Positions 5,347 through 8,818 of a stretch of 8,818 nt of DNA are shown here, piece by piece. The stretch is from CAYGTK01 sp964352775 (GTDB lineage: Bacteria > Bacteroidota > Bacteroidia > Chitinophagales > CAIOSU01): positions 1 through 8,818 of the forward strand of contig CAYGTK010000177.1 in the NCBI GenBank assembly GCA_964352775.1, written 5' to 3'. The position numbers and the translations under genes were made by a program. The notes below the pieces were generated by a model. The model made no database searches. It saw only the letters and a list, made by a program, of their open reading frames with translations, and had not been told where the DNA came from. How positions within the stretch are numbered: position 1 is the first letter of the stretch; each line of letters starts with the position of its first letter.

Positions 5347-6168
5347 GTGAACGGCATTACCGCAAAAAATGTATGTCTAGTAAGTCATTTTAATTCTAGA
5401 AGTACAGAAATAAATGAGCATAGAAATGCAACTTCTTTTTCATCTACTAATGAACTAGAATTTAGAGCGAATGCATCTACTCTTTTCGGATTGATAAAGT
5501 ACCAAGAGGTAGTTGCTATTGATATAGGTGAGTGGTTCTCCTACCTTCGAAAAGAAGGTTGTCAGCGATTGTACCTAAAACACTATTCTGGTCAAAGTAC
5601 TAAGAGAGGAAATGAAGACCACAGACTGGCAGGCTTTGTAGGCGGAGGAGGTCTTTGGGTAATAGAAGCGAAACATCCAAGTAAATATACCTCATGGGTC
5701 ATCAATGTTCAGTCGAATAAGGAACAAAAGAAGAAGAAGAACACTAAGAGGATATGGGATATTAAAATAGTCCAAAGTCCCAAGAAGATCACATATTCAT
5801 CTACACCTATTCCTGAAGATAAAGGCGAACAAATAGAACGCTTATATCTAATTCTCGAAAAAATATCTCTCTTTGCAGAAGCAAATGATCAAGCTTATTG
5901 GGTAGAGAAATTTAGGGCCTCACAGGAACAGCTAACCAGCCGATCACCTTCATTTTCATACGACTCAAATATGTCTCCTAAAGATGGCCTAGATCTAGAA
6001 TCCCGACGTTTAATTTGCGCCTCGTCAAGGGCATTTGTATTCGGTGGTATGGGTTCTTGGAATGACCTATGGATAAAAGATGAGGAATGCAATAAACTTT
6101 ACTTCAAGCTTTCAGCAGCATTATATGCAGAGATTAATCATAGTATTGAGGTCGCCCTTAACAATTAG
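5347..6168 (+). CDS. Hypothetical protein, family not recognised
   Basis: This 273-residue protein begins at a GTG 7 bases after the lipoprotein stop; no earlier or nearby ATG is in frame, so the start is uncertain. There is no signal peptide or membrane segment. Visible features are a Gly-rich RLAGFVGGGGLWVIEA (about 93-108), a strongly basic run KEQKKKKNTKR (125-135), and a C-terminal block LESRRLICASSRAFVFGGMGSWND. That last block looks like the conserved core of an uncharacterised bacterial family, but I cannot name it. Base use is visibly more AT-rich, with more AGA and ATA codons, than argS or the deoxyhypusine-synthase-like gene, suggesting a more recent or accessory origin. It converges on the gene ending at 6202 with 33 bases between. 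Confidence 0.75.
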   Translation: MNGITAKNVCLVSHFNSRSTEINEHRNATSFSSTNELEFRANASTLFGLIKYQEVVAIDIGEWFSYLRKEGCQRLYLKHYSGQSTKRGNEDHRLAGFVGGGGLWVIEAKHPSKYTSWVINVQSNKEQKKKKNTKRIWDIKIVQSPKKITYSSTPIPEDKGEQIERLYLILEKISLFAEANDQAYWVEKFRASQEQLTSRSPSFSYDSNMSPKDGLDLESRRLICASSRAFVFGGMGSWNDLWIKDEECNKLYFKLSAALYAEINHSIEVALNN

Positions 6169-6201
6169 TGCCGATACGTTGATATTATCAATATTGCTAT
6201 T

Positions 6202-6801
6202 TCACACCCACCGTCTTACCCTTTCCATATAACTCACATATTCCACCCCAACAGTTTCAGCTAAGTGCTCTTCCTCTAATCGCACTTGTATCTGGATGAT
6301 TATCACGGTAGTTATCAATATCCCAAGCATCAAGGCATTGCTCATTACTAGGAAGCTGCCGAGCGTGGCTATCAATACTCCGAAGAAGAAGGGATTTCTA
6401 GAAACACCGAATAAACCTGAGTCTACTAATTTGGTGGGTTCGTTGGCTTGAATTCCCACTCGCCAAGAGGTACTCATTTGTAGGTGAGCTATGGCTGACC
6501 ATCCATAGCCGAAAGCTATTAATACTATGCCTGCTATCCGCAGCCATTCCTTATCCATTCGGTTTATTGGGAAAATGCTATCGTAATATTCTGGTAAGAA
6601 ACTGAATAATACGATGGATACCCAACTCACTATTGAAGCCAACCCATATATTCTTCCAATGAAGTTGATGGCGGTGTCTTCTTTACTGAAAACGAAAGGG
6701 CTTTTACCTGTTTGTCGCCAAAGCTGAAAGGTGCGCCACACGAAGAAGGTAAAGAAGAATAGACCCGTAGTGATCGGGATGAATACCTGGTAGAAATTCA
6801 T
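6202..6801 (-). CDS. Isoprenylcysteine carboxyl methyltransferase (ICMT)-like integral membrane protein
   Basis: This 199-residue protein has four or five hydrophobic segments (about 6-22, 50-70, 88-106, 138-172). It carries the ICMT/phospholipid-methyltransferase C-terminal signature: MSTSWRVGI (109-117), LVDSGLFGVSRNPFFFG (125-141) with the RNP turn, then QVRLEEEHL (172-180) and YVSYMERVRRWV at the end. These elements bind S-adenosylmethionine and the substrate in the membrane. Bacteria lack prenylated CaaX proteins, so the acceptor is probably a lipid or another small hydrophobic molecule and is unknown. The start codon lies 2 bases after the xerD stop, with no room for a separate promoter, so it should be translationally coupled to xerD. 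Length is normal for the bacterial family. Confidence 0.88.
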   Translation of the reverse strand: MNFYQVFIPITTGLFFFTFFVWRTFQLWRQTGKSPFVFSKEDTAINFIGRIYGLASIVSWVSIVLFSFLPEYYDSIFPINRMDKEWLRIAGIVLIAFGYGWSAIAHLQMSTSWRVGIQANEPTKLVDSGLFGVSRNPFFFGVLIATLGSFLVMSNALMLGILITTVIIIQIQVRLEEEHLAETVGVEYVSYMERVRRWV

Positions 6802-6803
6802 AG

Positions 6804-7706
6804 CTACTGATTTCCTGGATGATAGCGTAAAATAGTATCGCGGAGGTAACCCATATCTAAGTGGGTATATATCTCTGTGGTGGTTATCGATTCATGGCCC
6901 AGCATTTCTTGAACAGCACGTATGCTAGCGCCTCCATCTACCAGATGACTTGCAAAGGAATGTCGGAAGGTATGCGGACTGACCTTCTTGTCTATCCCAG
7001 CTTTACGCACCACATCCTTTACCATATTGAACACGGAAATGCGCGAGATCTGCCCACCCCGCTGGTTGAGGAAAAGACTATCTACGGCTTCTTTATCAGG
7101 AGCTATGTGCACACGTATATCATCGCGATACATCTTGATGTATTTAATAGCATCATTCCCGATAGGCACCAGCCGTTCTTTGCTTCCTTTGCCGAATACT
7201 TTTATGTAGCCTACTTCTAAATGCAGGTTAGATAACTTGAGCCCTATCAATTCAGAAACCCGAAGTCCGCAACCGTAGAGCACTTCTATCATTGCTCGGC
7301 TTCGCACTCCAGCTGGCTTGCTTAAATCTATTTCTGCTAAAATGGCTTGTATCTCTTCATAGTGCAATACATCAGGCAGCTTGCGTTGCAGCTTGGGACC
7401 TTCGATAAGTTGAGTGGGGTCATGGTCCATCACATCTTCCATCAGCAGGTATTTGTAAAATGCCCGTACTCCTGAAATGATGCGGCCTTGCGTGGTATCG
7501 GCCACGCCGCTGGCACTTATGGCCAATACGAATTCTTCTAGTATCTCAGAAGTGAGTTCTTCAGGTGGCAAGCTTATCTCTTGCTCTTGAAGATAGTCTT
7601 GCAAATGCTTCAAGTCGTTCATGTAAGCCGACACCGAATTGGGCGATAGCGATCGCTCCAACTTCAAGTAAGCTTTAAATCCATTCCGAGCACTCTTCCA
7701 ATCCAT
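6804..7706 (-). CDS. xerD: Tyrosine site-specific recombinase XerD
   Basis: This 300-residue recombinase would act with XerC to resolve chromosome dimers at dif during cell division. The N-terminal SAM-like core-binding domain spans about 1-90 (FKAYLKLERSLSPNSVSAY). The catalytic domain carries every key residue: Arg149 in CGLRVSEL, Lys173 in FGKGSKE, His245 and Arg248 in PHTFRH, His271 in LGHESI, and nucleophile Tyr280 in TTTEIYTHLD. Each is offset by exactly one from the E. coli XerD numbering as I recall it, and length is normal, so this is very unlikely to be a phage integrase. It is divergent from aroQ, a pairing common in Bacteroidota, and is followed after 2 bases by the ICMT-like gene. 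Confidence 0.96.
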   Translation of the reverse strand: MDWKSARNGFKAYLKLERSLSPNSVSAYMNDLKHLQDYLQEQEISLPPEELTSEILEEFVLAISASGVADTTQGRIISGVRAFYKYLLMEDVMDHDPTQLIEGPKLQRKLPDVLHYEEIQAILAEIDLSKPAGVRSRAMIEVLYGCGLRVSELIGLKLSNLHLEVGYIKVFGKGSKERLVPIGNDAIKYIKMYRDDIRVHIAPDKEAVDSLFLNQRGGQISRISVFNMVKDVVRKAGIDKKVSPHTFRHSFASHLVDGGASIRAVQEMLGHESITTTEIYTHLDMGYLRDTILRYHPGNQ

Positions 7707-7753
7707 AAGGTGAATATGCGTTTTCTTTTGTTGTATATCTTGATCAATACCAC

Positions 7754-7772
7754 CATCGCCATCTGAGCGATG
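7754..7772. promoter_or_regulatory. Short inverted repeat in the xerD-aroQ intergenic region
   Basis: CATCGC (7754-7759), a 7-base loop, and GCGATG (7767-7772) form a 6-bp stem in the 83 bases between the divergent genes, 17 bases before the aroQ ATG. It could be an operator or a leader hairpin. An imperfect -7-like TATATTTA follows at 7778-7785. Support is limited to the symmetry. Confidence 0.3.
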
Positions 7773-7789
7773 TATAGTATATTTAACGC

Positions 7790-8212
7790 ATGGCGAACAT
7801 CACCATTATCAATGGACCCAATTTAAATTTACTTGGCAAGCGCGAACCAGAGATATATGGTTCGCAAGCTTTTGAGGATTACTTAAAGGAATTACAGGCA
7901 CGTTTTCCTGATGTGCAGTTCAGCTATTTCCAAAGCAATCACGAAGGGGCAATCATTGATAAACTTCATGAGGTGGGCTTTTCAGATGATGGAGTTATTC
8001 TGAATGCAGGGGCATATAGTCACTATAGTTATGCGATAGCTGATGCTATAAAAGCCATCGCATCTCCTGTAGTTGAAGTGCATATCAGCAACGTATTGGA
8101 GCGTGAGGAATGGCGACATACTTCTGTTATCAGCCCGAACTGCGCGGGTAATTTTACAGGATTAGGTATGGATGGTTATGCTTTTGCGGTTGAGGCTGTG
8201 TTGAGTGAATAA
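7790..8212 (+). CDS. aroQ: Type II 3-dehydroquinate dehydratase
   Basis: This 140-residue cytoplasmic enzyme converts 3-dehydroquinate to 3-dehydroshikimate, the third step of the shikimate pathway to aromatic amino acids. Diagnostic motifs are NGPNLNLLGKREPEIYG at 8-24 with Arg18 in the mobile lid and catalytic Tyr23, FQSNHEG (47-53), NAGAYSHYSYAI (72-83), the general acid His98 in VEVHISN, and an Arg-rich RHTSVISPNCAG segment with GLGMDGY near the end. Length is typical for the dodecameric type II family. ATG 7790 gives the standard N-terminus MANITIINGPN. It is divergent from xerD. No hairpin terminator follows, so transcription may continue into the HEPN-like gene 36 bases downstream. Confidence 0.97.
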   Translation: MANITIINGPNLNLLGKREPEIYGSQAFEDYLKELQARFPDVQFSYFQSNHEGAIIDKLHEVGFSDDGVILNAGAYSHYSYAIADAIKAIASPVVEVHISNVLEREEWRHTSVISPNCAGNFTGLGMDGYAFAVEAVLSE

Positions 8213-8248
8213 TAGATTTCCCCTTTTTTACATTATTATAGCTTCACT

Positions 8249-8767
8249 ATGCATATGATTAGTCACTCTTATAATCTCGACGGTCTATTTAGTCAGAATA
8301 TTTTACACTTCTTACTAACAAGTCATTTGATTCCTTTAAGAGAATATGCTACCAAATATATCCCTTCCGATACTGCAAAACTATTCTCCCTGGAAACGAG
8401 TTTTGATGGCGTCATTACAACTAATCTAGAAGAACTACCAGACCCTAACGCATTTGAGTTTATTTCATTTAGTGCCGCAATTCTTATTAACTCAACCTAT
8501 GAAAAGGTTAAGAAATTAAACCTTAAACATAGCAGTCCAACGCTCGAATTCTTTAGGCATATAAGAAATGCTGCTTCTCATGATTTAGTATTTAAACTTA
8601 ATAAAGCTGAGCCTAAACGACCTGCTAAATGGAAAACTCTTGTAATAGATTCAAACCTAAATGGAAAGCCACTTTTTGACTTCATAGCAATTGGTGACCT
8701 CATCCCTATTCTTCAAGATGTAGAAAAAGATATACATGGTAAGGATAACTGGAAAGTGATACAATAA
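8249..8767 (+). CDS. HEPN-superfamily-like protein (possible RNase), uncharacterised
   Basis: This 172-residue soluble, mostly helical protein contains TLEFFRHIRNAASHD at 98-112. Arg106, Asn107 and His111 form R-N-x3-H, the RX4-6H signature of the HEPN nucleotide-binding/RNase superfamily with the preferred polar residue after Arg. The following stretch (RPAKWKTLVID, LNGKPLFDF, IGDLIPILQDVEKD) resembles, from memory, the pEK499_p136-like HEPN group. HEPN proteins with this motif are usually metal-independent RNases in toxin-antitoxin, anti-phage or stress systems. No adjacent nucleotidyltransferase (MNT) antitoxin is visible, and the gene is closed by a strong terminator. The start is ATG 8249, with another in-frame ATG at 8255; neither has a clear ribosome site. 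It is more AT-rich than argS, consistent with acquisition. Confidence 0.75.
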   Translation: MHMISHSYNLDGLFSQNILHFLLTSHLIPLREYATKYIPSDTAKLFSLETSFDGVITTNLEELPDPNAFEFISFSAAILINSTYEKVKKLNLKHSSPTLEFFRHIRNAASHDLVFKLNKAEPKRPAKWKTLVIDSNLNGKPLFDFIAIGDLIPILQDVEKDIHGKDNWKVIQ

Positions 8768-8768
8768 A

Positions 8769-8800
8769 AAAAGGATGCTCCGGGGGTGAAGCATCCTTTT
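8769..8800. terminator. Symmetric intrinsic terminator
   Basis: AAAAGGATGCT (8769-8779), a 10-base G-rich loop, and AGCATCCTTTT (8790-8800) form a perfect 11-bp stem beginning 2 bases after the stop of the HEPN-like gene. The A-run on the left and T-run on the right let it work in both directions, so it could also end a minus-strand gene entering from beyond the window. Confidence 0.9.
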
Positions 8801-8818
8801 CTCTCATCACGAAAGGGT

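Noticed and set aside
6179..6191. TTGATATTATCAA palindrome between convergent genes
   Set aside because: A perfect 13-base palindrome, but AT-only in most pairs, with no U-run; too weak to call a terminator or operator.
6861..7220. 119-codon plus-strand frame inside xerD
   Set aside because: Antisense to the xerD catalytic domain, which carries all catalytic residues.
6804..7706. Phage or integrative-element integrase
   Set aside because: Length, residue positions and the aroQ neighbourhood fit chromosomal XerD; no att site or tRNA is adjacent.

Overview
The window looks like a piece of a Bacteroidota chromosome, probably Flavobacteriia-like. The evidence is gene content (a type III-fold arginine decarboxylase start, a bacterial deoxyhypusine-synthase homologue, xerD divergent from aroQ) and three exact or near-exact TAnnTTTG -7 promoter elements, the Bacteroidota form, just upstream of likely starts. 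This assignment is inference; no rRNA or tRNA gene is present.

Layout. Positions 1-236 hold the 5' end of a probable arginine decarboxylase on the minus strand, divergent from argS (304-2082) across 67 bases with back-to-back promoters. Next is an orphan gene (2142-2894) resembling a zincin-like family that has lost both metal-binding histidines. Positions 2888-3420 form a compact module: a small GIY-YIG nuclease gene between two direct copies of a ~120-bp repeat. Each copy is itself an inverted pair of REP-like hairpins. A gene-poor stretch (3421-3819) with short repeats follows, then a deoxyhypusine-synthase-like gene (3820-4866), a small lipoprotein (4899-5339) and an orphan gene with a GTG start (5347-6168). 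Convergent to these, on the minus strand, lie xerD (7706-6804) and an isoprenylcysteine-methyltransferase-like membrane protein (6801-6202), separated by 2 bases. Divergent from xerD is aroQ (7790-8212), then a HEPN-like gene (8249-8767) and a strong symmetric terminator.

How the genes relate. The arginine decarboxylase and the deoxyhypusine-synthase-like enzyme point to polyamine synthesis, with argS between them also concerned with arginine. argS, xerD and aroQ are ordinary housekeeping genes. The orphan genes at 2142, 5347 and 8249 look more AT-rich than argS by eye and may be accessory.

Most interesting: (1) the GIY-YIG gene bracketed by REPIN-like repeats whose arms differ by compensatory stem changes, a candidate nuclease-associated mobile repeat; (2) the HEPN-like gene with an R-N-x3-H motif; (3) the degenerate zincin; (4) a deoxyhypusine-synthase homologue that keeps the Schiff-base lysine but has replaced several spermidine-binding residues.
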